Shown here: piece by piece, positions 25,650 to 35,007 of the stretch
How positions within the stretch are numbered: position 1 is the stretch's first letter
How the letters are laid out: each line of letters starts with the position of its first letter
From: Deltaproteobacteria bacterium
GTDB taxonomy: Bacteria; Bdellovibrionota_C; UBA2361; OMII01
NCBI GenBank assembly: GCA_947488865.1
Contig: CANLCB010000004.1
Span: forward strand, 1-49,133
Direction: 5' to 3'
DNA: 49,133 nucleotides
Translations under genes and position numbers: made by a program
The notes under the pieces: generated by a model
The model's database searches: none
What the model was told of the DNA's origin: nothing
What the model saw: only the letters and a program-made list of their open reading frames with translations

Positions 25650-26243
25650 CTACATCTTGTACTTGAAATCGTCAGGATCGAGCTGCTGGAGAATCTCTTC
25701 CCACTTGTCCTTATCTATGGCCTGGAAATCTTTTGAAGACTCCTCCTCAACCGACGCCTCGCCCTCATCTGGCGGCGGCTGCGGCTCTGTATGCGGAGGG
25801 GGTGTCGGTGGCATCTGCCCCTGTTGCGACGCGAAGGCTATGCGAGCCTGGTCCAACACCTGCTGAGATACATAAATTGGGGCTGATGCGCGAAGAGCCA
25901 TCGCGATCGCGTCACTCGGACGGGAGTCAAGAATAAGAACCTTATCGCCCTGCCCTAACACCAGCTCCGCGAAGTAGGTCGACTCCTTCAATTCCGTAAT
26001 AACAATACGCTGAACAATTATTCCTAGCTCTTGGAGCAGGTCATAGAAGAGATCGTGTGTGAGCGGCCGAGCCATCGCGAGCTGCTTAATAGCGCTGGCG
26101 ATCGAGGTAGCCTCGGTAATACCGATCCAGATCGGCAACGTGATCGATCCAGACTCGTCTTTTAACACTACAATTGGAGCTTGAGTGGCCGGGTCCATTA
26201 CCAACCCTCCCACAAACATCTCCACAGCGGCCTCATTAACCAT
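25650..26243 (-). CDS. Bifunctional nuclease family protein (DUF151)
   Basis: The 197-residue protein has the DUF151/BFN core at 8-138: DPATQAPIVVLKDESG, LPIWIGITEATSIA, RPLTHDLFYDLL and LDSRPSDAIAMALRASAPI are all family signatures. A low-complexity Pro/Gln/Glu tail (about 140-197) follows. Members have been reported to cleave RNA and DNA in vitro; the role in bacteria is unclear. The gene lies 141 bases after miaB, a neighbourhood familiar from deltaproteobacterial genomes. Confidence 0.93.
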   Translation of the reverse strand: MVNEAAVEMFVGGLVMDPATQAPIVVLKDESGSITLPIWIGITEATSIASAIKQLAMARPLTHDLFYDLLQELGIIVQRIVITELKESTYFAELVLGQGDKVLILDSRPSDAIAMALRASAPIYVSQQVLDQARIAFASQQGQMPPTPPPHTEPQPPPDEGEASVEEESSKDFQAIDKDKWEEILQQLDPDDFKYKM

Positions 26244-26275
26244 GAACCAACCTCAGCTCTCTCGATAAGAAGTAC

Positions 26276-26293
26276 ATACTATTGACATAGTAT
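26276..26293. promoter_or_regulatory. Inverted repeat ATACTAT-N4-ATAGTAT upstream of the DUF151 gene
   Basis: Two perfect 7-base arms flank TGAC, 33 bases before the DUF151 start codon. The position and AT-richness suit an operator or a promoter element. No regulator gene lies nearby, and the repeat is seen only once here. Confidence 0.4.
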
Positions 26294-26384
26294 ACCCCCA
26301 GCACACTTATGGGACCACGCGATTTTTTGCGCTAACCCCTTTGGATCATGCCATAAACGGGTTTTAGGGGGGACTTACACCAAC

Positions 26385-27782
26385 TTAGCGCGCCGTGGCG
26401 GGCTCTCCTAGAAGGGTATAACGCTTCTGAGCGGTGATCAGTGTCGGAACAATAGCTCCAAGCTTCAGTCCCTCAAAAGGCGCGGGAAAGTTCACCACAG
26501 TGTTCTGAGAGATCCTGCCTTGGAAGCAGTTTTCATCATGCTTTGAGGTGCTATCAATAAGGACATCAACGGTCTTTCCAACCCAGGGGCTCAAGCGATC
26601 AGCCATGATGAGAAGCTGCTTTGCTTGCAACACCTGCAATCTCCGCAGCTTCTCCTCTTGAGTTATCAACTCAGGCATAGCGGCGGCGGCAGTGCCCGGA
26701 CGCGCAGAGAACGCGAACGAATAGCTCAAATCAAATTGGACAATGTCCATGACTTCAAGCGTCTGTTGAAAATCCTCCTCGGTTTCCCCAGGGAATCCAA
26801 CGATAATGTCCGTCGTTATAGCCATGTCGGGAACCCGACTCTTAAGGTCCTCGATGATCTTGAGATACTTCGAGCGACGATAGTTCCGATTCATGAGCTT
26901 CAAGATGCGGTCGCTACCAGACTGAAGAGGCATATGCACATGCCGGCAAACCTTAGGGTTTGAACTGACACATTCAATGAAATCTTTTCGTATCTCTTGC
27001 GGATGAGGGCTCGTAAATCTGATCCGCTCCACGCCATCAATCGCGGCGATCCTATCAAGAAGATGCACAAACGAAATTCGGGGCGTCAGATCAAGGCCAT
27101 AAGAATTGACCGTCTGACCGAGCAGCACGATCTCTTTGCTACCTCGATGCACCGCGATTTTGACCTCGCGCTCAATTTCGTTAATGTCTCGCGAAACCTC
27201 TGGGCCGCGCGTCGTCGGCACGATGCAATACGTGCAGCTCTTATTGCATCCACGACTAATTGAGATGAAGGCCGTTACGTTGTTACTCTTTCCGTTTTTT
27301 GAGGGATTGTTTTCCGCGAACCCCAGCGGTAACTCCTCCCAATCTTCGCGATAGTTCACCGCTACTTGGGGCGGAGCGCCTTTTTTTCGAAGCTGAATGA
27401 GCGAGGGAACGAGCGAGAGGTTGTGAGTGCCGAACACGAAATCGACATTTCTTCCCTTCTTAAGAATTGCCTGCCCTTCCTGCTGAGCGACGCAGCCACA
27501 CACTCCGATCATCAAGTTGGGGTTGCTTTCCTTTAACCCCTTCATTTCCCCGAGCATGCTGTACAGCTTCTGCTCTGGCTTTTCTCTCACGCTGCAGGTG
27601 TTGACGAGCACTAAGTCCGCCTTCTCCGCGGAATCAACGGGTGTGTAATCTTTCTCTAGGATCTTGTAGAGCTTCTGGGTGTCGTGCTCGTTCATCGCGC
27701 ATCCGTAGGTACGGATGTACACTCGCTGCTTATCGTCACCGCTCGGTGTTTGAGTCTCAGGTTGAGGTCGCGTTTCGCTCAT
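26385..27782 (-). CDS. miaB: tRNA-2-methylthio-N6-dimethylallyladenosine synthase MiaB
   Basis: The 465-residue enzyme has the three domains of methylthiotransferases. The N-terminal MTTase domain binds one [4Fe-4S] cluster through Cys28 (YGCAMNEHD), Cys63 (NTCSVREKPEQ) and Cys97 (CGCVAQQEG). The radical SAM domain has Cys179, Cys183 and Cys186 in RGCNKSCTYC. A C-terminal TRAM domain ends the protein. NTCSVREKPEQ and VPTTRGPEVSR are characteristic of MiaB rather than RimO or MtaB. It adds the methylthio group to i6A37 in tRNAs that read codons starting with U. Confidence 0.97.
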   Translation of the reverse strand: MSETRPQPETQTPSGDDKQRVYIRTYGCAMNEHDTQKLYKILEKDYTPVDSAEKADLVLVNTCSVREKPEQKLYSMLGEMKGLKESNPNLMIGVCGCVAQQEGQAILKKGRNVDFVFGTHNLSLVPSLIQLRKKGAPPQVAVNYREDWEELPLGFAENNPSKNGKSNNVTAFISISRGCNKSCTYCIVPTTRGPEVSRDINEIEREVKIAVHRGSKEIVLLGQTVNSYGLDLTPRISFVHLLDRIAAIDGVERIRFTSPHPQEIRKDFIECVSSNPKVCRHVHMPLQSGSDRILKLMNRNYRRSKYLKIIEDLKSRVPDMAITTDIIVGFPGETEEDFQQTLEVMDIVQFDLSYSFAFSARPGTAAAAMPELITQEEKLRRLQVLQAKQLLIMADRLSPWVGKTVDVLIDSTSKHDENCFQGRISQNTVVNFPAPFEGLKLGAIVPTLITAQKRYTLLGEPATAR

Positions 27783-27831
27783 GGCACTCGCCGTCGTCCG
27801 AATTTCTACTCTGGGCGATACGAACCTCCCT

Positions 27832-28671
27832 CTACTCTGAGCGGAAGGAAGCGATTCGAACGACCGGCTGTGGAGCCACCTGCGCCGTTGGCGGAACTAG
27901 CTTCTCAAGCGATATCTTGAAACGCTTTGTGCCCCCTGGAGCCAGGCGGAGGTTAGGCACCTCCACGCGCTTCTCATTCTCGAGAATTTGGGTGGGCAAA
28001 TCAAGGTTAGGTGGCGTTCCAAAGCCGGCAACAATCACCACATCCTTAACGATCGAGCTACCCGAATTGAACAATTCTCCCGTAATTGTGAATGTTACCA
28101 CACACTCATCAGGAGTACTGCACGACCCCCCTGGGAGGCGGTGCACCTCCATATTTCTGAGTGCCAGGAACTGCTTATTCTCCTTAACCGGGGCAGTAGG
28201 GGAGCCGGCAAATGGCTCAGCGTCCTTCCCCCACAAAACTTCTAATTGATAACTGGTAACCCCCTGCACAGGAATCGCGAGAGAAAAGGTTTGAGCCACT
28301 CCCTTTTGCAGGATCAACGCGGCTGGAGCGCCCTGAGGTTGGTCTTGAAGGATATCGCTCATCTTGTGATAGGAAACCTTTCGCTGCCCCGAGCGATCAA
28401 GCGCGGCCAGTCGAACCACCACCGCGTCCGCTGGCCATGAGCTCTTTGGAAGCACTCGTCCTTTAACTACAAGGCGTTGTCCGTCATTCTGCTCGTCAAC
28501 CACCTCGAGGACAAAAGGGGTAACATCAGGGTCAATGCCCGATGTCGCCTCTAGAGCGACACCACCAATATTTTTTAGCTCCTTCTTCGGTCCGAAGATA
28601 CCCGAACAACCTTGGAGCGCGAGCGTCGCGACAACAAAGAAAGAGAAAGATTTAGACAACGAGATGTTCAT
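27832..28671 (-). CDS. Putative lipoprotein, unknown
   Basis: The ATG at 28671 gives 279 residues with a good lipoprotein signal (MNISLSKSF, then LALQGC). A longer frame upstream would put 27 charged residues before the signal and is rejected. The mature part is beta-rich: a middle section (DEQNDGQRLVVKGRVLP) and a C-terminal section (CVVTFTITGELFNSGSSIVKDVVIVAGFG) look like immunoglobulin-like or FN3-like folds. Two cysteines near CSTPDEC may form a disulfide. It lies 20 bases after another lipoprotein gene. No family is recognised with confidence. Confidence 0.78.
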   Translation of the reverse strand: MNISLSKSFSFFVVATLALQGCSGIFGPKKELKNIGGVALEATSGIDPDVTPFVLEVVDEQNDGQRLVVKGRVLPKSSWPADAVVVRLAALDRSGQRKVSYHKMSDILQDQPQGAPAALILQKGVAQTFSLAIPVQGVTSYQLEVLWGKDAEPFAGSPTAPVKENKQFLALRNMEVHRLPGGSCSTPDECVVTFTITGELFNSGSSIVKDVVIVAGFGTPPNLDLPTQILENEKRVEVPNLRLAPGGTKRFKISLEKLVPPTAQVAPQPVVRIASFRSE

Positions 28672-28691
28672 TACCGTCTTCTGAGCTTTTA

Positions 28692-29159
28692 TCAGCCCTC
28701 TTGAATAGTACGATCGACGAGCTTCCACCCTACTCCTGTCTCGAACTTCCATTTCTGCTCTTCAACACGGGTGGTCACTACGTACACGGGGATCTTATAA
28801 AATTTGGTTTTCACCTCTACAGTCGCCGCTCGAGCGCTATCCTCCCAAGTTACGTTAGTTACCTTGGAATCAAATACTCGCTCCTCTTCTGAGGCGTCCT
28901 TAAACTGCGGGGATAGTTTGAGTTGCGACTCGTCGGCGACATACGACACAGCTTCAGCGCGATTTCCCCACACAACAGCCGCGTTAAACTTCTTCACCCT
29001 CTCATTTAATAATGCCATTCGATCGCCTTCGGTTGCGCCAACCTCTTTGAAGGCCTGAATGAATGGAACCAGCACGCAACCAGAGGCACCAACGGCGATC
29101 CCGGCCGCCATCGCGATTAGGAAAACATTGATACGCCTATAGACTGTGCTTAAACGCAT
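28692..29159 (-). CDS. Putative lipoprotein, NTF2-like in layout, unknown
   Basis: The 155-residue protein has a signal peptide with lipobox ASGC (Cys28). The remaining 127 residues run helix then several strands (ARAATVEVKTKFYKIPVYVV and EQKWKFETGVGWKLVD), a layout like NTF2/SnoaL or other small binding folds. The start codon directly follows the stop of the small gene at 29160, which shows tight coupling. With the lipoprotein downstream it may form an envelope pair. Confidence 0.75.
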   Translation of the reverse strand: MRLSTVYRRINVFLIAMAAGIAVGASGCVLVPFIQAFKEVGATEGDRMALLNERVKKFNAAVVWGNRAEAVSYVADESQLKLSPQFKDASEEERVFDSKVTNVTWEDSARAATVEVKTKFYKIPVYVVTTRVEEQKWKFETGVGWKLVDRTIQEG

Positions 29160-29462
29160 TTACTTCACCTCTTCCGGCTCGGAACTACCAAAGAAACCCT
29201 GCACAGCCTTCTTCAAGCGTTCCCAATCTCGTTGCGGTAAATAACTTCCGGGCTTACGGGTCGGCTTGCGAGACTCTTCCACAAACGCCTTGTCAGGCGG
29301 AAGGATATTTTCAGACCTAAGATTCGTGACTAACTCTTGCATCTCGGTCACTTCTTGAGCGGTCGGAGGCTGAAGACGTTTCCTGATGTCGTGAGCCGCG
29401 ACGAGGACTAGCGCCCCCGAGAAAAGGCATATCATCATGAAAAGCGAGAAGCGGTGGAGCAT
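29160..29462 (-). CDS. Small membrane-anchored protein, unknown
   Basis: The 100-residue protein starts with a hydrophobic segment (about 4-24, FMMICLFSGALVLVAAH) without a lipobox or clear cleavage site, so it is probably an anchored inner-membrane protein. The rest is hydrophilic, with a Lys/Pro-rich middle and an acidic end. No family is recognised. It is the first gene of a run of three envelope genes followed by miaB after 49 bases. The terminator of the polysaccharide operon stands just upstream. Confidence 0.68.
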   Translation of the reverse strand: MLHRFSLFMMICLFSGALVLVAAHDIRKRLQPPTAQEVTEMQELVTNLRSENILPPDKAFVEESRKPTRKPGSYLPQRDWERLKKAVQGFFGSSEPEEVK

Positions 29463-29524
29463 GACCGAGAGGTTAACTCAGCCTATGCGTCCTGGAAAGG
29501 AGCCAAACTCTTAGAATGCGTCAC

Positions 29525-29558
29525 AAAAAAACCTCGCCAGCGGCAGGTAGCAGGCGAG
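29525..29558 (-). terminator. Rho-independent terminator of the polysaccharide operon
   Basis: Read on the minus strand, CTCGCC (29558-29553) and GGCGAG (29538-29533) form a stem with a 14-base loop followed by a run of seven T (29531-29525). It starts 19 bases after the stop codon of the sugar transferase gene. Confidence 0.85.
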
Positions 29559-29577
29559 AGAGGGTTGTTACACCCTC

Positions 29578-30981
29578 CTAATAGGCGTTGCGATTCTTGA
29601 ATCCCCTAAACAGGGTAAGCCACAAGATCTTCAGATCAAAGAAAAGAGACCAGTTCTCAATATAATAGAGGTCGTATTCGATTCGTTTGTCGATGGACGT
29701 ATCACCTCTCCACCCATGGACCTGGGCCCACCCGGTAATTCCGGCCGGAACTTTGTGTCGGAGCATGTACCGCGGGATGCGACGTCGGAACTCTTGGATG
29801 TACACAGGACGCTCTGGGCGAGGGCCTACGATAGACATATCCCCCCGCAAGACATTGAACAACTGAGGCAGCTCATCGAGACTCGTAGAGCGCAAAAGAC
29901 GGCCGAGAGGGGTAACACGAGAATCTCCTGGCTTGGTCCATCCCGGCCCCGCGCTCTCCGCGTTTGTGTACATCGTTCTAAACTTAATGATTTTAAACGA
30001 CGTTCCGTCGAAACTGACCCGCTCCTGCTTGAAAAGCACCGGCCCTCTTGAGGTGCACTTCACGAGGAGAGCTACAAAAGCCATCAGCGGGGAGAAAAGG
30101 GCGAGAAGCGCAGCCCCCAATGTGATGTCGACGGTGCGCTTGGTAAAGAGGTTAATACCGTCCAGCGGAGACTCTTGAAGACTTATGACTGGCAAGCCCT
30201 CAAAGTTCTCGATCGCGCCACCCAGGCTTGCGAACTGATACAGGTCTGGAATGATTTTTATATCCACAATGGAGTCTTTAAGCTGCTCCATGATCGTCGG
30301 CAGAAGCTGATGATCTTCCAGCGGGAGCGCCACCACAATTTGGTCTAAATCTGTTCGACCTACGAATTTTCCAAGGTCGGAATAGCACCCCACAACGGGA
30401 ATCCCCCCGGCTGCTCTACGCTCCTTACCCTCTTTAGAGAGACAGCCTAGAAGCTGAATGCCGAGCTCTTGATGGAGACGAACCCTGCTCGCCAAATCGC
30501 TCGAGACCTTGCCGGCCCCGACAACAAGCATGTAGCGCAAGTTGTACCCTTTTCGACGAACCTCTCTGAGAAGGAAGCGCAACGTAGTTCGCTGACAAAT
30601 CGTGAACAAGGTAGCCAGCGCCCAGAAATATACGAACACAAGTCGAGAGAACTGAACACTCTTCTCGCGGAAAAGATAGGTGATCGAAATGAGCAGAAGG
30701 ATGGATAGAGCGTTAGCGTTTACAAGAACCCAAAATTCGTGAGTGCGTCGCACACCACGCATCGGCCGATACAACCCCATTCGCCGAAACACGAATCCCC
30801 AGATAAGCCAAATAAAGATCGTCATGGAGAGATAAGGAGCGAACTCTGGAACACCCTTATCGACAGGAACAAGATTGGTGCTAAAACGAAGGAAATACGC
30901 CACGACCCAAGCGATACTCACGACCAGCAGGTCGCTCATCATGAAAAGGTACTCAAAAAGCTGGCGTTTCTGCTTTAACAT
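29578..30981 (-). CDS. WcaJ-type undecaprenyl-phosphate sugar phosphotransferase
   Basis: The 467-residue protein has an N-terminal region of four membrane segments, a soluble CoA-binding-like domain (about 140-255), a further membrane hairpin and the C-terminal bacterial sugar transferase domain (about 278-462). The catalytic domain shows KRTVDITLGA, FKIIKFRTM, STSLDELPQL, GDMSIVGPRPE and PGITGWAQVHGWRG. It starts polysaccharide synthesis by moving a sugar phosphate (often glucose or galactose-1-P) onto undecaprenyl phosphate. Its start overlaps the upstream glycosyltransferase by seven bases. Confidence 0.94.
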   Translation of the reverse strand: MLKQKRQLFEYLFMMSDLLVVSIAWVVAYFLRFSTNLVPVDKGVPEFAPYLSMTIFIWLIWGFVFRRMGLYRPMRGVRRTHEFWVLVNANALSILLLISITYLFREKSVQFSRLVFVYFWALATLFTICQRTTLRFLLREVRRKGYNLRYMLVVGAGKVSSDLASRVRLHQELGIQLLGCLSKEGKERRAAGGIPVVGCYSDLGKFVGRTDLDQIVVALPLEDHQLLPTIMEQLKDSIVDIKIIPDLYQFASLGGAIENFEGLPVISLQESPLDGINLFTKRTVDITLGAALLALFSPLMAFVALLVKCTSRGPVLFKQERVSFDGTSFKIIKFRTMYTNAESAGPGWTKPGDSRVTPLGRLLRSTSLDELPQLFNVLRGDMSIVGPRPERPVYIQEFRRRIPRYMLRHKVPAGITGWAQVHGWRGDTSIDKRIEYDLYYIENWSLFFDLKILWLTLFRGFKNRNAY

Positions 30982-32186
30982 TCCAATCCTTCCGCACGCG
31001 ATAACATCTCCGAAGCGCGCGTTCTTTCAGGCATGAGGCCCAGAGACGAGGCGAAGCGTTCCCAGGCGGCAAAAAAACTCGAATAACTAAATTCCCGAGC
31101 TCGGGCCCGAAGGGTCAACCCGTCAAACAGATGCTCGACATCACAGAAAGACTCTACCGCCTCGATAACAGCTTGAGGATCGCCATAGCGCTCTTTAGGG
31201 ATAAATACACCGCTGTGCTTTTCGGGAACAAGCTTTGAATCGACACCAGGGCGATACCCCACTATGGATGCCTTTAGCCCTCCAGCTTCAACACCAATCA
31301 CAGGACGCCCCGCGGCCAAGCACTCCACCGGAACGATTCCAAAATCCTCAATGCCCGGAAACACCAGAGCTCGGCATCGCCGGTAACTTTCCCACAGAAA
31401 CGCGTCACTCACCCTTCCGAAGAATCGAACATTCGGCCCCGCTAACGACTTCAACGCGTTAAGCTCAGGGCCTCCACCGACGATCCACAATGGGAGCTTC
31501 AAAGCATTAAACGCTCGGACCGCGACATCGATCTTTTTGTACGGAACAAGCGCGCCAGCGCACAGAAAGAACGACCCAGGAGACGAGGAGAATACCTCTT
31601 GCTCCGCTGGCGTGAGGGTCTCAACGTTCTCACTCTCCATCCGGACTGGTGGTTGGATAACGACCGAAGAACGTCCGTAGTAGCGCCGGATTCGCGCACT
31701 GATGAAGGAACTGATGGCGACAAAACGCGTAACAGAACGAGAACCCGCGACGTCCCATCCACGGAGGTACGAAATCAACGGAAGAGCCAGGTAAAAGAGA
31801 AAACCAGGCAGATAGGACGTAGCCTGGTCCCAAATGTACCGCATCGGAGTGAAGCAGTAACATACGTGAGGAACACCCGCGGGCACGCGAATGTTCTTAG
31901 CTGCCGCGTGACTGAGCGAAATGATAAGGTCGTACCCTCTCAAATCTAACGAGCGAGCCGCGAGCGGATAAAAAGGAAGAAACGCTTTGTAGAGACGTCG
32001 GATTCCCGGAATCCGATTGAGAAAAGAGGTCCCCTTTACTCGCCTATCAATTTGCGCCGACGTAGTACCAGGCACATGAACAAGCGTGAAGATGTCCGCG
32101 TCAGGATAGATGCACAAGAAAGCCTCAAGGCAGCGCTCTCCGCCCCGCATACCCGTAAGCCAGTCGTGAACGAGCGCTACTCTCAT
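30975..32186 (-). CDS. Glycosyltransferase family 4
   Basis: The 403-residue GT-B enzyme opens with RVALVHDWLTGMRGGERC, a phrase common in exopolysaccharide mannosyl- or galactosyltransferases of the GT4 family. The C-terminal domain carries the E-x7-E signature EDFGIVPVE followed by CLAAGRPVIGVEAGG. The donor sugar cannot be told. It overlaps both neighbours: its ATG lies in the ATGA of the upstream gene's stop, and its stop overlaps the sugar transferase start. Confidence 0.92.
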   Translation of the reverse strand: MRVALVHDWLTGMRGGERCLEAFLCIYPDADIFTLVHVPGTTSAQIDRRVKGTSFLNRIPGIRRLYKAFLPFYPLAARSLDLRGYDLIISLSHAAAKNIRVPAGVPHVCYCFTPMRYIWDQATSYLPGFLFYLALPLISYLRGWDVAGSRSVTRFVAISSFISARIRRYYGRSSVVIQPPVRMESENVETLTPAEQEVFSSSPGSFFLCAGALVPYKKIDVAVRAFNALKLPLWIVGGGPELNALKSLAGPNVRFFGRVSDAFLWESYRRCRALVFPGIEDFGIVPVECLAAGRPVIGVEAGGLKASIVGYRPGVDSKLVPEKHSGVFIPKERYGDPQAVIEAVESFCDVEHLFDGLTLRARAREFSYSSFFAAWERFASSLGLMPERTRASEMLSRAEGLEC

Positions 32187-33343
32187 GCCCGATTCCTCGA
32201 AGATAGAACCGACTCATAAGCCTGTTTCACCTGCGCCGCGACGCACGCGCACGAGAACGTCGCGAGGTGAGCTTTATTTACGCCACGCGCGTCGGACATT
32301 CCCCGCTCCGCGCCAGAAGCCATCGCTTGAGCGAGAGAAGCCACCGAGAAATCTCGGGCTATTATGTCTTGATCAGTGACAAGTTCGGAGAGGGCAGGAA
32401 CCGGACGACTCACCACGGGGGTCCCGACTGCCTGGGCTTCGATCGCTGGAAGGCAAAAGCCTTCAATGAGCGATGGAACAACCAACGCAAGGGCATGGGT
32501 CAAATACTGCTGAAGCTTTTGAGTAGGAAGCGCGCCCACCACTGTAACGCCCTGAAGAAGATTAGCGGACCCTTCCGCCAGCAACAGCTTCTCCATCTCT
32601 TGGGTGCCATATCCGGCGAGCACAAGCTGCGGACAAACCTCAAACGCTCGTCGCCACGTCGCGCCCTCCCGATACATAGCGTAAGCCGCTAGCAAATCCT
32701 TGAGGCCTTTGTGCGGCTTATTGTTAGAGAACAAGGAGAAGAAGTACGATTTCCGCCGCTCGCTCCCATCACGGGCGAGAACGGCCTCAGTCAACGCTGG
32801 AGCTATAGCGTTTGGAATAAACCGAACTTTGGACTCGTCCACCTTCGCAAGCGTTAACAGTTCACTACGAGTATGTCGGCTTACGGTGATAACAGCGCTC
32901 GCGCGCTTAACCGCCGAGGTGATTAACCGGCGCGCGATCCACGGGTAGTAAAACTTCTCAGGATGCGAGATGTGTATTAAGTCGTGAACCGTGACTACCG
33001 AGGGAATTGAAACCCGATACGGTAAGACATAATGGGGCGCGTGAAAAACATCGAATTGATTAATGCCAACCCTGCGGGGAAGATTAACAAGCTCATCGAG
33101 GGAGTACGGTCGAGCCGGATCCTCTATCCAAGTAACATTTGACGACAGTCCCGATGATTGTTGAGAAGGCTCACGGATAATGACCGAGAGGTCCACGCCA
33201 CCGACACTCAGCAATCCCTTGATTAGGTTCTCAGTGTAGACACCAATGCCACCATCCCCCAACTTGCGCCCATCCAGAAGAAGGCGAATGGGTTTCGCGG
33301 GCGAGGCTTCCGCCTGAACTAGTTGGCTACTTTGCGCTGCCAC
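32183..33343 (-). CDS. Glycosyltransferase family 4
   Basis: The 386-residue enzyme starts with GTG at 33343, inside the end of the GT2 gene. The donor-binding domain has PSLIEGFCLPAIEAQAVG, with the E-x7-E motif. The N-terminus RLLLDGRKLGDGGIGVYTENL and HDLIHISHPEKFYY resemble mannosyltransferases of the WbaZ type. It is probably cytoplasmic at the inner membrane and adds one sugar to the lipid-linked repeat unit. Confidence 0.9.
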   Translation of the reverse strand: MAAQSSQLVQAEASPAKPIRLLLDGRKLGDGGIGVYTENLIKGLLSVGGVDLSVIIREPSQQSSGLSSNVTWIEDPARPYSLDELVNLPRRVGINQFDVFHAPHYVLPYRVSIPSVVTVHDLIHISHPEKFYYPWIARRLITSAVKRASAVITVSRHTRSELLTLAKVDESKVRFIPNAIAPALTEAVLARDGSERRKSYFFSLFSNNKPHKGLKDLLAAYAMYREGATWRRAFEVCPQLVLAGYGTQEMEKLLLAEGSANLLQGVTVVGALPTQKLQQYLTHALALVVPSLIEGFCLPAIEAQAVGTPVVSRPVPALSELVTDQDIIARDFSVASLAQAMASGAERGMSDARGVNKAHLATFSCACVAAQVKQAYESVLSSRNRA

Positions 33344-34308
33344 GGTGCACCGCCATCAACATCTAGGCCCGTGAACACTCGTCGCACTACGTACGTCTTC
33401 TTGCTCTGAGACTCATAGTAGGTCCGCGCGAGAACTTCGGCGAGAAGGCCGAACACCACGAACTGCAAGCCAACTATCACCATCATAACGGCGAGAGAGA
33501 GGAGTGGTCGATTGCCCATCGGAACATGATGAAAGAACCGTTGATAGGTCATCACCGCGAGCAATCCAGTTCCCATGATGCCAGAAAAAGCACCCACTAC
33601 ACCGAAGAGGTGGATGGGTCGCTTGGAGTATCCAAGAAGGAACTTCACGGTTATGAGATCCAAAACAACGCGAATCGTGCGCGAGATACCGTACTTTGAC
33701 GTACCGAACTTTCGCTCTCGGTGATTCACAGGAACCTCAACGATCCGAGCGCCCATTTCGTTCGCAAGAGCTGGAATGAACCGGTGCATCTCTCCATAGA
33801 GACGAAGTCCGCGAGCGATATCTCCTGTCATCGCCTTCAGCGTGCAGCCATAATCGTGAAGGCGCACGTCAGTTGCCCACGAGATCAGACGATTCGCGAT
33901 CATGCTCGGGAGCCGTCGACTGACGAACTTGTCACGACGAGATTTTCTCCAACCACATACCAGGTCATATCCCTCATCGAGCTTTGCCACCATTTGAGGA
34001 ATCTCTTTCGGGTCGTTCTGCAAATCACCATCCAACGCGATGACTATGTCGTATTGGGTATGATCGAATCCGGCGGACATCGCCGCGGTTTGTCCGAAAT
34101 TTCGTCGAAGCTGGATGAGGCGAAGATGAGGGTCAGAGCCGGCGCTTTCGAGAAGAGTAGCTACCGTGGAATCTTTTGAACCATCGTCAACGTAGATGAT
34201 TTCGTAGGGAAGGCCAGTACCTCGAAGTACGCCGGAGACCTCACGAAATCCCTCCGCGACATTCAATTCCTCGTTATACACCGGAATGACTACTGATATG
34301 CCTCGCAT
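33319..34308 (-). CDS. Glycosyltransferase family 2, DPM1/GtrB/ArnC-like
   Basis: The 329-residue protein has a GT-A domain (1-230) with VVIPVYNEE, the metal-binding DGDLQNDP, and QLRRNFGQTAAMSAGF. Two C-terminal membrane segments (about 235-305) follow. This is the plan of polyprenyl-phosphate hexosyl- or aminoarabinosyl-transferases such as GtrB and ArnC, which load single sugars on undecaprenyl phosphate for later transfer in the periplasm. It is the first gene of the four-gene polysaccharide operon. Confidence 0.92.
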   Translation of the reverse strand: MRGISVVIPVYNEELNVAEGFREVSGVLRGTGLPYEIIYVDDGSKDSTVATLLESAGSDPHLRLIQLRRNFGQTAAMSAGFDHTQYDIVIALDGDLQNDPKEIPQMVAKLDEGYDLVCGWRKSRRDKFVSRRLPSMIANRLISWATDVRLHDYGCTLKAMTGDIARGLRLYGEMHRFIPALANEMGARIVEVPVNHRERKFGTSKYGISRTIRVVLDLITVKFLLGYSKRPIHLFGVVGAFSGIMGTGLLAVMTYQRFFHHVPMGNRPLLSLAVMMVIVGLQFVVFGLLAEVLARTYYESQSKKTYVVRRVFTGLDVDGGAPWQRKVAN

Positions 34309-34458
34309 ATCCCTCCTCTCACAAAAACTCAGGAGCCAGATGGTATCACAGCGTCAGGGCTAAACACAGGGGCCTCCTGATTTCCCCTGGCGCCAAAAAA
34401 ACAGTCCAACCCACTGATATAGCATATAAAAACAACCAACTGTCATTTGGGCGGCTAT

Positions 34459-34490
34459 AAAAAGTGGGGGGCAGGCCCGTTATGCCCCCC
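34459..34490 (-). terminator. Rho-independent terminator after the DinB gene
   Basis: On the minus strand GGGGGGCA (34490-34483) pairs with TGCCCCCC (34473-34466) across a nine-base loop. A T-rich run (34463-34459) follows. It lies 27 bases beyond the DinB stop codon and separates that pair of genes from the polysaccharide operon. Confidence 0.85.
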
Positions 34491-34516
34491 TTGGACCGCA
34501 ATGTGCCCTGGGGCGC

Positions 34517-35005
34517 CTAAATCAACACGGGCTTTCCTAACGCCCGTCGAATGACCGCCAGCTGGCCCGCGTGCATCAACTCATGCCCACCTATCGTTAG
34601 AAACACCGAGCTAACACGAGGCGCGTAACTTCTCATAAACTCCGGGGCTGGCTGGCCTAGGCGTTCGTCCGACAACTGAAGGGCTACCGCAAGGGTGGCC
34701 TCGCGCTGCGCGGCCATGAGCTTCCGATATTCCTCAACACCGAGGAACTCCGAATCCGAGGCAAAACCACCGTCTTTCGAATGTCGCGCTAAAAAGGTCT
34801 CGGACAGGGCGGGACTACTGCCAGGAGAAACGCCCTCTATCATCTTGTATTCCGAGGCGAGCAAGTGCCCCAACTGCCATGCGGCGTGATGAGCTGTCGG
34901 CACTGGCCGTACAAGGATATCCGCGTCTGTCATGTCGCTCATGTACGAAGAAAGCACAAAACGAGAGGTTCCCAACAGCTCCTGAACCGTATCAAAAAAT
35001 TTCAT
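34517..35005 (-). CDS. DinB/YfiT-family putative metal-dependent protein
   Basis: The ATG at 35005 gives 162 residues and is preceded by AAGGAG with good spacing. The longer frame to 35101 lies inside the DCC gene and is rejected. The four-helix DinB fold shows HHAAWQLGHL near the start and GGHELMHAGQLAVIRRALGKP at the end, which contain the three histidines that usually bind a metal. Members act as thiol-dependent transferases or have unknown roles. The ribosome binding site overlaps the stop codon of the DCC gene, so the pair is coupled. Confidence 0.9.
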   Translation of the reverse strand: MKFFDTVQELLGTSRFVLSSYMSDMTDADILVRPVPTAHHAAWQLGHLLASEYKMIEGVSPGSSPALSETFLARHSKDGGFASDSEFLGVEEYRKLMAAQREATLAVALQLSDERLGQPAPEFMRSYAPRVSSVFLTIGGHELMHAGQLAVIRRALGKPVLI

Positions 35006-35007
35006 CA

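Noticed and set aside
34355-34395. GGGG/CCCC hairpin near a run of A
   Set aside because: The A-run lies on the wrong side for a terminator on either strand, and the stem is short.
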